From CAWDBV01 sp963800705 (GTDB taxonomy: Bacteria; Actinomycetota; Thermoleophilia; Solirubrobacterales; 70-9), in NCBI GenBank assembly GCA_963800705.1, contig CAWDBV010000005.1:496001-560000 (forward strand): DNA of 64,000 bases, written 5' to 3'. The position numbers and the translations under genes were made by a program. The notes under the pieces were generated by a model. It ran no database searches, was not told the DNA's origin, and worked only from the letters and a program-made list of their open reading frames with translations. This document shows positions 51,509 to 61,093 of the stretch, in pieces; the first letter of the stretch is position 1, and each line of letters opens with the position of its first letter.

Positions 51509-51925
51509 TCAGGCTTCGGGCCGCAGCGCGTCGCGGAGGTCGAAGAGCTTGAAGCCCTCGGCGCCGTTCTCGACGCAGTCGAAGAAGCGGCGGTTGACGC
51601 ACTCGTATTCGGAGCCCTCGCCCTCGTAGGCCCGCTCGACCGAGAACTGGCACTGGGGCAGCGGGTCGCCGGTCATCTTGATCGTGCCGAACTTGCCCTC
51701 GACCACCGCCTCGGCCTCGATCTCGCCCTTGAAGACCTTGTTGATACAGCCGAGGTAGACCTTGCCGTCGAGCTCGTCCGTGTAGGAGTAGAGGTATCGG
51801 CAGCCGATCTCGATGCAGCCCATCGGGTCGACGAGCTTGTCGCAGAACGATTGACACTGGCGACACTCACCAGCCGTCGTCTCGCTCTCCTCAGGCGATC
51901 GGATCGGCATCTCGGCCATGGACAT
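51509..51925 (-). CDS. Cys-rich soluble protein of unknown function
   Basis: A 138-aa protein with nine Cys and no signal peptide. They are grouped as CRQCQSFC near residue 20, GCIEIGC near 36, a single Cys in YLGCINKVFKG, and three later in PQCQFSVERAY, YECVNRRFFDC. The middle EAEAVVEGKFGTIKMTG is beta-like. The spacing suggests a metal site or Fe-S cluster instead of disulfides, since no export signal is seen. I do not recognise a family. ATG 51925 (MSMAEMPIRSPEES) was preferred to an earlier ATG at 51985 whose extra residues look non-coding. It is convergent with nfo. Confidence 0.55.
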   Translation of the reverse strand: MSMAEMPIRSPEESETTAGECRQCQSFCDKLVDPMGCIEIGCRYLYSYTDELDGKVYLGCINKVFKGEIEAEAVVEGKFGTIKMTGDPLPQCQFSVERAYEGEGSEYECVNRRFFDCVENGAEGFKLFDLRDALRPEA

Positions 51926-52008
51926 CAGTCTACGACTGCGGTGCGGTCGGAAGGGCCATTCGATGGACCCCTCGGCTGTTGACAACGAGTCCCTCTGGTG
52001 ATAGCGGA

Positions 52009-55000
52009 CTAGGCCGCTAGAGCGCCGGGGCCGAGCAGCGAATCGAGCTCGGCGCGCAGCGCCATCGAGGGCTGGACGCGGTAGTCCTCGCCGAAGCGCA
52101 GCTTGCGCAGGCCCTCGTGGGTCTCCATCTCGAGCAGCACCTCCGCCTGGCCCGGGAAGCTGCCGAACACGCTCTTGAGCTCGTCGAGCAGCCCCGGTCC
52201 GAAGCCACCGGCGTGGATCCGCAGCACGAGCGGCTCGGTCGACCGCGGCGCCCTCGCCGCGCGTGCCCTCGCGACCTCGTCCTGGGAAGGCTCGAACGGC
52301 GCCACCTCCTGCGCGACCAGCTTCGTCTCGCCTCGCTCCTTGTGGTCGATCCGTCCCTTGACGGTGACGACGGCGTCGTCCTCGATCGAGCCCGAGTGCT
52401 GCTCATAGGCGTTGTTGAAGACCAGGATCTCGACTTGTCCCTCGATGTCGTCGAGGGTCGCGAACATCATCTTCTTGCCCGCTTTGGTGGTGATCTTCTT
52501 CGACTCGGCGATGATGCCGCCGACGGTGACCATCGAGCCGTCCTCGCGGCGCGGTAGGTCGGCGAGCGAGCAGTCGACCTTGGCGCGCAGGGCGTCGCGG
52601 ACCGCGTCGATCGGATGCGCCGAAAGGAACGTGCCCAGCGTCTCCTTCTCGAGCCGCAGCAGCTCGCGCGAGTCGAACTCGGCGAGCGCGATCGGCGGGT
52701 GCTGGGGGCCGGTCGATGGGGCCTCCTCCCCCGCTCGCCGAGCCGCCGAGCTCGAAGATCGAGCCCTGGCCGGCGAGCGCGTCCTCCTGCGCCTTCTGGC
52801 CCGCGGCGGCGGCCATCGGAAGCGCCTCGAGCATCCCCTTGCGGGTGGCGCCGGTCGAGTCGAGCGCGCCGCACTTGACCAGGCACTCGACGGCCCGCTT
52901 GTTGACGGTGCGAGCGTCGATTCGCTCGCAGAAGTCCCACAGCGAGCCGAACTCGCCGCCGTCGGCGCGGGCGGTGAGGATCGTCTGCACCGCGGCGTAG
53001 CCGACGTTCTTGACCGCGTCGAGCCCGAAGCGGATCTTGTTGCCGGAGACGACGAAGCCATGGTCGGAGGCGTTGACGTCGGGCGGGAGCACCTCGATTC
53101 CCATCTCCGCGCAGCGGTTGACGAAGAACGGCACCTTGTCCTTGGTCCGCATCACCGATGAGATCAGCGCCGCCATGTACTCGGCCGGGTAGTTGGCCTT
53201 CAGCCAGCGCGGTTCGGTAGGCGATCAGCCCGTAACACGCCGCATGCGAGCGGTTGAAGCTGTAGTCGGCCGCCGCGGTCATCAGCGACCAGAGGTCCTT
53301 GATCACCCGCTGCTCGGTCCCCGACTCCTTCAGCCCCGCCTCGAACTTGGGACGCAGCTCGGCCATCTGCTCACGCTTCTTCTTGCCGACCGCCTTGCGG
53401 AGGTCGTCTGCCTCGGCGCCCGAGAAGCCGGCCATCTGCTTGGCGATCTCCATCAGCTGCTCCTGGTAGATGACGCAGCCGTAGGTCTCCTGCGTGATCG
53501 ACTTGAGGCGCTCGTCGGGGAAGCGCACCGAGCTGGGGTCGCGCTTTCCCTTCGCGTAGTCGGGGATGTAGCGCATCGCGCCGGGCCGGTAGAGCGAAAC
53601 GAGCGCGACGATGTCCTCGAACTCGGTCGGCTTCACCTTGCGGAGGGCCTCGCGCATGCCGTCGGACTCGAGCTGGAAGACGCCGACCGAGTCGCCGCGG
53701 GCGAGCATCTCGTAGGTCTTCTGGTCGTCGAGCGGGATCGCCTCCATGTCGACCGGCTCGCCGCCGGAGCGATCGATGATCGCCACCGCATCCTCGATCA
53801 CGTCAAGGTTGCGGAGCCCGAGGAAGTCCATCTTCAACAGGCCGATCTCCTCGATCGGGCCCATCGAGTACTGGGTGACGATCTTGTAAGAGCGCTCGCC
53901 GTTCTCGCCGCCGGTCGCCCGGTCCTCGGCGAGCTGCAGGGGGACGATCTCCTGAAGCGGGCGGTCGGCGATCACGACCGCGGCGGCGTGGATCGAGTTG
54001 TTGCGGACGATCCCCTCGAGGCCCTGGGCGACGTCGAGAATCTTGCGCGCGTCGGGGTCGGACTCGTAGGTCTTCTGCAGCTCCTCGCCGGGCACGAGGC
54101 AGTCCTTGAAGCGCGGGTTGCGGCCCATGATCGGCTCCGGGATCTGCTTCGCGAGCCGGTCGCCGACGCCGTAGTCGTAGCCCAGCACGCGGGCGGCGTC
54201 GCGGGTCGCGGCGCGGGGAGCCATCTTGCCGAAGGTGATGATCTGCGCGACCGATTCGCGGCCGTACTTCTCCTGCACGTAGCCGATCACCTGCTCGCGG
54301 CCGCGGACCGAGAAATCGATGTCGATGTCGGGCATCGACTTGCGGGCCGGGTTCAGGAAGCGCTCGAAGAGCAGCTTGTGCTCGAGCGGGTCGACGTCGG
54401 TGATCGCGAGCGTGAAGGCGACGATCGAACCCGCCGCCGAACCGCGGCCGGGACCGACCGCGATCCCCTCCTGCTTCGCGTAGCGGACGAAGTCCCAGAC
54501 GATCAGGAAGTAGGACTCGAAGCCCATCTCCTCGATCACCCCTAGCTCGTACTCGAGCCGCTCGAGCGCCTCGGCGGGCGGCGGTTCGCCGTAGCGGCGC
54601 GAGAGCCCCTCGGTCGCGAGCCGGCGCAGCATCTGCTTCGGCTCCTCGCCGTCGGGTGTCGGATAGCGGGGCAGAAGCAGCTTGCCGAGCTCGAGCTCGA
54701 CCTCGCAGCGGTCGGCGATCTCGAGCGTCGTCTCGACAGCACCGGGGTGCTCAGAGAAGTCGTTGGCCATCTCCTCGGGGCTCTTGAGGAAGAACTCGTT
54801 GTTGTCGAAGCGCAGCTTCGGCTCGGCGACGGTCGACTTCGTCTGCACGCAGAGCAGCGCCGCGTGCTTGTCGTAGTCCTCGCGCTTCAGGTAGTGGACG
54901 TCGGCGGTCGCGACCAGCGGCCGGCCGACCTCGTTGGCGACCTTGACGATCCCCTCGTTTGCCTTCTCCTGCTCAGTTAGCCCGTTGCGCTGCAGCTCGA

Positions 55001-55571
55001 AGTAGACCTGCTCGGGCCCGAACACCTGCATCAGCTCGTCGATGTGGGCGCGGGCATCGCCGGGGCGGTCCTCGACCAGCCGCCGGCAGAAGCGCGACTG
55101 CAGGCATCCGGTGAGCGCGATCACGCCCTCGCTGTGGCGCGAGATCAGCTCGAGGTCGAGGTTCGCCTTGCCGCGCGAGAACCCCTCCAGGAATCCGGCC
55201 GAGCTCAGCTTGACGAGGTTGCCGAACCCGGTGTCGCTGGTCGCGATCAGGGTGAGGTGGTTGCGCTCGTAGCGCGGTGTGGCGGCGATCTTGTCGCGGT
55301 CCTCGACCAGGTAGGCCTCCATGCCGAGGATCGGCTTGATGCCGTTGGCGCGGCACGCCTTGTAGTGCTCGACCGCCCCGTTCATGACTCCGTGATCGGT
55401 GAGCCCGAGCGCCGGCATGCCGAGCTCGGCGGCGCGCTCGGCGAGCGACATCCTGCCCTCGGGCTTGCCGCTCTCCTTGTCCTTCTTGCGCGGCGAGAGC
55501 TTGCAAGCCCCGTCGAGCAGCGAGTATTCGCTGTGGACGTGGAGGTGGACGGCGGCTTGAGCCCTGCTCAC
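52009..55571 (-). CDS. dnaE: DNA polymerase III alpha subunit (two frameshifts)
   Basis: Replicative polymerase of about 1186 aa after repair. The PHP domain begins VHLHVHSEYSLLDGACKL and keeps LGLTDHGVMNG. The polymerase centre PDIDIDFSVRGREQVI is near 420, and AAVVIADRPL, EQLMEIAKQMAGFSGAEADDLRKAVGKK follow. The frame is lost at about 53207; dropping one C restores YRTAWLKANYPAEYMAALISS. A second loss in the C5 run at 52728-52732 is repaired by dropping one base, giving SGEEAPSTGPQHPPIALAEFDS. The OB-fold region (MVTVGGIIAESKKITTKAGKKMMFATLDDIEGQVEILVF) and the C-terminal domain are then complete. GTG 55571 is the family start. An intact dnaE is essential, so true inactivation is unlikely. 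Confidence 0.92.
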
Positions 55572-55679
55572 CTGCCGATCTTCGCAAGCGAGGCCGACGC
55601 TAACGGCGGGGCGGGTCTTGCCTGGCAGGCTTGTTTGCGGAGTTTCCGCACCGAAAGTGTCATCCTCAGTACTTCAGGG

Positions 55680-56435
55680 ATGAGCGAGACCGAGACCGCC
55701 GATAGCAGGTTGCGCGACGCACTTGCTGCGGGGCGCTTCGTTCTCTACCGCCAGCCGATCGTCGAGCTCGCCACCCGCGAGATCCACCAGCAGGAGGTGC
55801 TGCTGCGGCTGCTCGAGGGCGACAAGCACATCGACCCCCAGCATTTCCTGCCCGCCGCGGAGCGGCTCGGCATCGTCCAGGAGATCGACCGGATGGTGCT
55901 CACCGACGCGATCTCGATCCTCGAGACCGGCGGGGCCACACAGCTGCACGTCAACATCTCCGGCGCCTCGCTCGGCGACCAGAAGCTGCTGGCGCTGATC
56001 GAGCAGGAGCTGAAGAGCACGAGCGTCGATCCGGCACGGCTCGTGATCGAGGTGACCGAGACCGCCGCCGTCGACGACATCCCGGCGGCGATCGAGTTCG
56101 CCGAGACGCTGCGCGGCTTCGGCTGCTCGCTGGCGCTCGACGACTTCGGGGTCGGCTTCGGCTCGCTCCACTACCTCAAGTACCTGCCGCTCGACTATCT
56201 GAAGATCGACGGCGAGTTCGTCCGCGACGTGACCTCCAACAAGCGCGACCGCGCGATCGTCGAGGCGATCGTGGTCCTCGCGCACGGGCTCGAGCTGAAG
56301 ACGATCGCCGAGTTCGTCTCCGACGACGAGACGATCGAGCTACTGCACTCACTCGGCGTTGACTACGGGCAGGGCTACCACCTCGGCGAGCCGATGATGG
56401 GCCCGCGTCCGCAGAGCGCCGCGTCCAGCAAGTGA
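55680..56435 (+). CDS. EAL-domain protein, probable cyclic di-GMP phosphodiesterase
   Basis: A stand-alone EAL domain of 251 aa without a visible sensor or membrane part. The signature is EVLLRLL (Glu kept, Ala replaced by Val) near residue 38. Metal and catalytic residues appear conserved: Asn in LHVNISGASL, Glu in VIEVTETAAVDD, the loop LALDDFGVGFGSLHYLKYLP, Lys in YLKIDGEFVRD, Glu in KTIAEFVSDDE, and Gln in YGQGYHLGEP. It is therefore likely active on cyclic di-GMP. ATG 55680 stands 108 bases from dnaE, divergent. The SixA gene follows after 12 bases. The HDOD-LuxR protein 6.5 kb away could be in the same signalling circuit, which is an inference. Confidence 0.85.
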   Translation: MSETETADSRLRDALAAGRFVLYRQPIVELATREIHQQEVLLRLLEGDKHIDPQHFLPAAERLGIVQEIDRMVLTDAISILETGGATQLHVNISGASLGDQKLLALIEQELKSTSVDPARLVIEVTETAAVDDIPAAIEFAETLRGFGCSLALDDFGVGFGSLHYLKYLPLDYLKIDGEFVRDVTSNKRDRAIVEAIVVLAHGLELKTIAEFVSDDETIELLHSLGVDYGQGYHLGEPMMGPRPQSAASSK

Positions 56436-56447
56436 CCACGGGGTGAG

Positions 56448-56882
56448 ATGCGAGTGATCTGGCTGCTGCGCCACGGCGAGGCAGAGGACGCATCCGGGGA
56501 CGACGCGGCGCGCGAGCTGACCGGGAAGGGCGAGAAGCAGGCGCGGCGCGCCGGGGCGGCGCTCGTGACGCTGGGGGCGGGGATCGAGGTCTGCCTGACC
56601 AGCCCGAAGGTGCGCGCCCTCGACACGGCCCGGATCGCCTGCGAGGCGCTCGGAGTGGAGCCGGAGATCGACGAGCGGCTGCGCGCCGGATTCTTCGATC
56701 CAATCGAGGTTGCCGCCGGCCGCGGCGAGGTGCTGCTCGTCGGCCACGAGCCTGACTTCTCAGGTGCGATCGTCGAGCTGACCGGCGGGCGGGTGAAGCT
56801 CAAGAAGGGCGGTCTCGCCGCCTGCGAGGTGGGGATCCTGCACGGCCTCTACTCGCCGAGGGACCTGAAGCAGCTCGGCTAG
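56448..56882 (+). CDS. sixA: SixA-like histidine phosphatase
   Basis: A 144-aa member of the histidine phosphatase superfamily. The catalytic motif LLRHGEAEDASGDDAARELTGKGEKQARRAG is at the N-terminus with the nucleophile His in RHGEAE. TSPKVRALDTARIACEAL follows near 50, and the second catalytic His lies in VLLVGHEPDFSGAI near 98. SixA removes phosphate from His residues of phosphorelay proteins in known cases. Short family members with other substrates exist. It follows the EAL gene by 12 bases and overlaps the convergent cell-wall gene by four bases. Confidence 0.82.
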   Translation: MRVIWLLRHGEAEDASGDDAARELTGKGEKQARRAGAALVTLGAGIEVCLTSPKVRALDTARIACEALGVEPEIDERLRAGFFDPIEVAAGRGEVLLVGHEPDFSGAIVELTGGRVKLKKGGLAACEVGILHGLYSPRDLKQLG

Positions 56883-57847
56883 GCGCAGACCCACTGGCTG
56901 GGGCCCGAGTTGCGCCAGATCTCCCCGGCGATCCGGTCCTGCTCGGCCGGCGGCGCCTGGTGGGGAAGTCCCTTGCCGCCGTAGGCCCTCCAGGTCGAGG
57001 GAAGGATCTGGTACGCGCCGCCGGCGCCGCTGGACGGGTTGAGCGCGTGGTAGTTGCCGCCGGACTCGCACATGACGATGTACTCCGGGATCGCCCACTC
57101 GCCGTTGCCGAACAAAGCCCCGAGCTGCTTCGAGCTGAGCTCGGCACGCAGCTCGTCGATCGTGGAGCGAATCGCGGCGAGGTCGTCGGCCGCCGCGGCC
57201 TTGGCGGCGGCGAGCTCGTCCGTCTGACGGCCCAGTTCCGCCCTGGTCTCGGCGACCTCCTCGCGGGCGGCGGCGAGCTCGCGGTTGTGCTCGTCGATCT
57301 CGGCCTTGAGCGCATCGATGCGCGCGACTTCGTCCTCGACCAGCTCGCTCAGCTCGCGGACGCGTGCCGCGGCACGCTCGTCGGAGTGCGCGATCGCCTT
57401 CATGTACTCGAGCCGGGTCGAGATGTCGTCGAAGCCGTCCGAGGAGAGGATCAGCTCCACGTAGCTGGTTTCGCCCTCCTTGTAGATCTCGACCAGCCGC
57501 TGGGCGAGAACGGCCCGGGCGCGCTCGAGTCGCTTGCGGGCGGCTGCCAGCTCTGCCTCGGCGGTGGCGAGCTCGGTCGCGGCCTGCGCCGAGCGCTGCT
57601 TGCCGGAGGCCAGCTCCTGCGTCAGCTGCCCGATGCGAGCCCTCGCTTCCTCGGTGCGCTGCTCGAGCGCCGCGATCTGCTCGCCGCGGGCCTGGATCTT
57701 CTCCTCGAGCGCCTCAGCGTCTTCCTTGGCGGCGTCGATGCGGTCCTTGAGCCCGGCGTCGGCGAAGCCCCCTGCGAGAGCAAGGCTGAGCGCGCAGAGC
57801 GCGGTTGTCGTCACGGCGAAACGGCGCACGACCGCCGAACTTAGCAA
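56879..57847 (-). CDS. Secreted coiled-coil protein with C-terminal transglycosylase-like domain
   Basis: A 322-aa exported protein. The signal peptide is RRFAVTTTALCALSLALAGGFADA. Residues 27-240 form a long coiled coil in two blocks, with the KEGETSYVELILSSDGFDDISTRLEYM hinge of PcsB/EnvC-like peptidoglycan hydrolase regulators near 120-150. The C-terminal 75 residues (EWAIPEYIVMCESGGNYHALNPSSGAGGAYQILPSTWRAYGG) match the transglycosylase-like domain of resuscitation-promoting factors, with the catalytic Glu in CESGGNY. It probably cuts peptidoglycan during division or regrowth. It is convergent with sixA. Confidence 0.82.
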   Translation of the reverse strand: MLSSAVVRRFAVTTTALCALSLALAGGFADAGLKDRIDAAKEDAEALEEKIQARGEQIAALEQRTEEARARIGQLTQELASGKQRSAQAATELATAEAELAAARKRLERARAVLAQRLVEIYKEGETSYVELILSSDGFDDISTRLEYMKAIAHSDERAAARVRELSELVEDEVARIDALKAEIDEHNRELAAAREEVAETRAELGRQTDELAAAKAAAADDLAAIRSTIDELRAELSSKQLGALFGNGEWAIPEYIVMCESGGNYHALNPSSGAGGAYQILPSTWRAYGGKGLPHQAPPAEQDRIAGEIWRNSGPSQWVCA

Positions 57848-57886
57848 CCGCTCACAAACTGAAATGGCAGGCCGGGGCGCGCGGGG

Positions 57887-59395
57887 CTACTTCTTGCGCT
57901 TCTTCTTCACGCACTTGCCCTTCTTCAGCTTCTGGCCTTTCTTGCACTTCACGGCCTCACTCGGGGGGGCGGGTGGAGCTGCGAGCGGGCTGGTCGCGAC
58001 CGGATTCCCCGCAGGCGGCGTCAACTCTGCCGGGGGCGGCTCACCAAGCAGGCGCCCCCAGATCTCGTGCTCCCCGGCCTCGTCGAGATCGTTGCCATCC
58101 CAGGCGACCAGGTAGGCGTTGGCAGTCGGATCGACGGCGATCGCGGGCTTGATGGCGTCGCGGGCGGGATTGTCGTCGGCACCGACGCTCGAAATCCGCG
58201 TGTCCGTGCCGAGCTCATTTCCTGCCGCGCTGAGACGCTGGCTGAAAATCTCCTCCTCGTCGTTGATGTCGAGCCCGTCACCCGACCAACTGACCAGGTA
58301 CTCGTCCGTGGTCGGGTTGTAGGCGATCGAAGGGTCGCGGGGATCGCGAAGATGATCGGTCTCTGCGCCGACGGTGGAGATCCGGAGCTCGCCTGTGAGC
58401 TCCGCTCCGGCGGCATTCAACACCTGGCCCCAGATCTCCACCTCTCCGGGGGTCACGAGAGCGTTTGCCTCCCAGACGACCAGGAACTGGTTTGAGGTCG
58501 AGTCGTAGACCACCGACGAGCTGCGGGCGCTGCGGGTGGCGTCGCCGTCGGGGCCGACATTCGAGATCTGAACATTCCCACCGATCTGCCCGACGCCTAC
58601 GTTCAGCCGCTGTCTCCAGACCTCTATCTCGCCCGCGGTGGCGCCAGCGTCGGCCTCCCAGGTGACCAGGTATTCGTTCTGGGTCGAGTTATAGGCGACC
58701 GACGGGAAGTCGGCCTCGCGGGTCGCGCCGGCCGGAGACGTCAACGAGATCGCGGTGTCCACCCCGTCCTCGCTGCCGTCAGCGTTCAGGCGCTGGCCCT
58801 GGATCTCGTAGTCATCCTCGCCCAGATCGTCGCCCCGCCATACGACGAGGTACTCGTTGGTGGTGGAGTTGAAGGCAACCGCGGCGCTACTGACGCCCCG
58901 TGTGGTGACGCCTTCCGCTCCGACGTTGGAAATCCGAAAGTCAGTGCCGTCCTCGGTACCGTCGGCGTTGACCCGCTGGCCGAAGACCTCTATTTCGCCG
59001 GCGGCCGGCGGGCCCTTACCCTCCCATACCACCAGGTACTCGCTCTCTGTCGAGTTGTAGGCGACCGCGGGGCGCTGGGCCGCTCCGGCGGCACCGACGT
59101 TAGAGATCGGGAAATCCGAACCGATCTCGTTGCCACCGGCGCCCATGAGCTGGCCGAAGATGTCGGGTTGGCCGCTGACCGTTTGCCTCCACACCACCAG
59201 GTACTCGCCGTCGTCCGGGTTGCTGGCGACGGCAGGCGTAATACCTTGGCTGGCGATGTCATCGTCTGTTCCCGCGTTCGAGATCCGGAAGTCGGCGCCA
59301 AGGGGCGTAGTGGCAGCGAACGCACTCGACGCTGTCAGTACCGCGGCGGCCGCAAGCGACACGCCAAACCCTCTCCCTAGTGGACGTTTACCCAC
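57887..59395 (-). CDS. Secreted seven-repeat beta-propeller-like protein with basic Cys tail
   Basis: A 502-aa exported protein (signal KRPLGRGFGVSLAAAAVLTASSAFA). Seven repeats of about 60 residues follow. Each reads roughly DFRISNVG, a variable loop, PAVAYNSTxNEYLVVW, another loop, then GEIEVFGQRLNADGxE. Seven such four-strand units suggest a seven-bladed propeller. After a Pro/Ala linker the protein ends in CKKGQKLKKGKC and six basic residues. No sortase motif is present. GTG 59395 was chosen because it keeps a basic N-region; a TATAGT hexamer (59403-59408) lies 7 bases before it. An in-frame start at 59431 is the alternative. Ligand unknown. Confidence 0.68.
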   Translation of the reverse strand: MGKRPLGRGFGVSLAAAAVLTASSAFAATTPLGADFRISNAGTDDDIASQGITPAVASNPDDGEYLVVWRQTVSGQPDIFGQLMGAGGNEIGSDFPISNVGAAGAAQRPAVAYNSTESEYLVVWEGKGPPAAGEIEVFGQRVNADGTEDGTDFRISNVGAEGVTTRGVSSAAVAFNSTTNEYLVVWRGDDLGEDDYEIQGQRLNADGSEDGVDTAISLTSPAGATREADFPSVAYNSTQNEYLVTWEADAGATAGEIEVWRQRLNVGVGQIGGNVQISNVGPDGDATRSARSSSVVYDSTSNQFLVVWEANALVTPGEVEIWGQVLNAAGAELTGELRISTVGAETDHLRDPRDPSIAYNPTTDEYLVSWSGDGLDINDEEEIFSQRLSAAGNELGTDTRISSVGADDNPARDAIKPAIAVDPTANAYLVAWDGNDLDEAGEHEIWGRLLGEPPPAELTPPAGNPVATSPLAAPPAPPSEAVKCKKGQKLKKGKCVKKKRKK

Positions 59396-59442
59396 TGGGA
59401 GGACTATAGCCCCTGTCGAGCCCCCCGGCACACTCAGAGGAC

Positions 59443-59613
59443 CTAGCCTTCGTCGTGGTCGTCGTGGGTCAGCGCCAGCCAGGCGCCGATCGCGACCCCG
59501 ATCACGGCGACCGCGGCGGCGGCGCGGATCTGGGGCCGGAAGCGGTAGAGCACGAAGCGAACCACCGCGCGGCCGATCAGCGCATAGATACTGTCGCCGG
59601 GCCTTCTCTCCAT
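59443..59613 (-). CDS. Small single-span membrane protein
   Basis: A 56-aa ORF. It has a basic N-terminal half (RAVVRFVLYRFRPQIR), one hydrophobic segment (AAAAVAVIGVAIGAWLALT) and an acidic His-containing end (HDDHDEG). ATG 59613 lies 10 bases after the stop of the neighbouring 59624 secreted-protein gene, in the same direction. It sits between the two propeller-like genes. No homologue is recognised. Codon use (GC at third positions) supports real coding. Confidence 0.5.
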   Translation of the reverse strand: MERRPGDSIYALIGRAVVRFVLYRFRPQIRAAAAVAVIGVAIGAWLALTHDDHDEG

Positions 59614-59623
59614 GCGGGCGAGC

Positions 59624-61012
59624 TTACTTCTTCTTGCGCTTGCGCTTCCTGCACTTCAGCTTGCCCTTCTTGCGGACGAGCTTCCGGCCCTTCTTGCACT
59701 TCTTCGCCGCCGCTGTGGGCGGAGCGGGCTGCACGATCGGTGCGACCTGCGGGATCTGGACCGGTGACGAATCGCCCTCGAGGCGGAAGAGGAAGCCGGA
59801 TTCCGGCGCCGGCGTCGCCGCGCGCCCGGCCGCGACGACCTTGCCGTCCGGCTGCAGGGCCACGCCGTGCGCCGCATCGACGGTCGTACCGCCGTTGTCG
59901 ACCCCGATCGCGCCGTCACCGGCGAAGCTCGTATCGAACGCCCCGTTCAAAGGACCGGGCCCCCCGATGACCGTGAGACGGTAGACCACGGCGTCGGGCC
60001 CGACCGTGGACGAGCCCACGGTGACGATCTTGCCGTCCGGCTGCACCGCCACGTCGCGAAGGTTCTCGGAGCCGCCGCTGTCGATCCCGGCTGTACCGTC
60101 GGTGTCGAAGCTGGTGTCGAAGGCGCCGGTGGTCGTCAGCCGATAGACGACGCCGTTACCACTGTGAGGGCCCACGACCACTATCCGCTGGTCGGGCGCG
60201 ATCGTGACCCCGTTCGCAATCTCGAGGCTGTCGAGGATCGCGAAGCCGGTCGGGTTGTTGAATCCGCCGGTGTCGAGCGAGCAGTTGCTGCCCAGCAAGC
60301 GAGCCACGAAGCCGTTGTCCGGGGTCGGGCCGGAATCGGTCTCGCCCGCGACGACGATGTCCCCGTTGACCTGCAGGTCGACGACGTCGGCTCCGCCCGC
60401 GGTGCCGCCGACGCTGAAGACCATCACCCCATCCATGTCGCAGGTGTTGTCGGGGCCCCCGGTGGTGCCGTCGCGCCTGAACACATAAGTCTGGGCGCCG
60501 ACCCCTCCGACCGCGACGATGTTGTTGTCCGGCTGCACCGCAACGCCCCTGAACGCGAAGCTGACCAGGGGAGTGTCGATCTCGAGGTGGCCGTCGCCGC
60601 CCCCGAAGCCCGTGTCGGGCGTGCCGTTCGAATTCAGCTGGTAGATGAGCGAGTCGCCGCCGATCGAAGTCTGCCCGACGCCGACGATCTTGCCGTTCGG
60701 GGCGAGGGCGATCGCCTCAGTTGAGTCATCCCCACCCGCGTCGATCGCGACCTGGCCCGGCGTCGTCCCCATCGGGTTGAAGCTGGTGTCCGGGGTGCCG
60801 TTGGGGTTGTAACGCCAGACCATCGCGTCGAGGTTGCTCGTGGTGCTGCCCGCGACGACGATCTTGCCGTCGGGTTGGAGGACGACGTCCCTGGCATCGT
60901 CGTTGCCGGGGCTCGGGAGCGCCACCTTTCCGGTGGCATTGAAGGCGGGGTCGAGGTCGCCGGCGGCGCCGAGGGCGGCCGCGGCGGTGGCCCCGGCGCA
61001 TGCGAGCGCCAC
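59624..61012 (-). CDS. Secreted delta-60 repeat propeller-like protein with basic Cys tail
   Basis: At least 462 aa. Seven repeats of the delta-60 type run through the protein: VVLQPDGKIVVAGST, a loop, DAMVWRYNPNGTPDTSFN, and so on to VALQPDGKVVAAGRA and FLFRLEGD. The family was named in myxobacteria and is thought to form propellers; its function is unknown. A Pro/Ala linker leads to a C-terminal tail, CKKGRKLVRKKGKLKC then RKRKRKKK. GTG 61012 cuts the basic N-region of the signal peptide; the frame upstream reads GKLRHNLIAIAVALACAG but offers no ATG, GTG or TTG. An ATC near 61054 after ggggaagag would give a good signal peptide, so the start is open. Confidence 0.68.
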   Translation of the reverse strand: MALACAGATAAAALGAAGDLDPAFNATGKVALPSPGNDDARDVVLQPDGKIVVAGSTTSNLDAMVWRYNPNGTPDTSFNPMGTTPGQVAIDAGGDDSTEAIALAPNGKIVGVGQTSIGGDSLIYQLNSNGTPDTGFGGGDGHLEIDTPLVSFAFRGVAVQPDNNIVAVGGVGAQTYVFRRDGTTGGPDNTCDMDGVMVFSVGGTAGGADVVDLQVNGDIVVAGETDSGPTPDNGFVARLLGSNCSLDTGGFNNPTGFAILDSLEIANGVTIAPDQRIVVVGPHSGNGVVYRLTTTGAFDTSFDTDGTAGIDSGGSENLRDVAVQPDGKIVTVGSSTVGPDAVVYRLTVIGGPGPLNGAFDTSFAGDGAIGVDNGGTTVDAAHGVALQPDGKVVAAGRAATPAPESGFLFRLEGDSSPVQIPQVAPIVQPAPPTAAAKKCKKGRKLVRKKGKLKCRKRKRKKK

Positions 61013-61093
61013 GGCGATGGCGATCAGGTTATGGCGAAGCTTTCCCGCTGTGGTGATCTCTTCCCCGCTCTCTTTGGACGCTGCGGACGATAC

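Noticed and set aside
55726..55810. A degenerate, inactive EAL protein because the signature reads EVL.
   Set aside because: The catalytic Glu is kept and all later metal and catalytic positions look intact, so activity is more likely.
57887..61012. Regularly spaced repeats that could suggest a CRISPR array.
   Set aside because: They are degenerate, about 180 bases long and in frame, encoding protein repeats.
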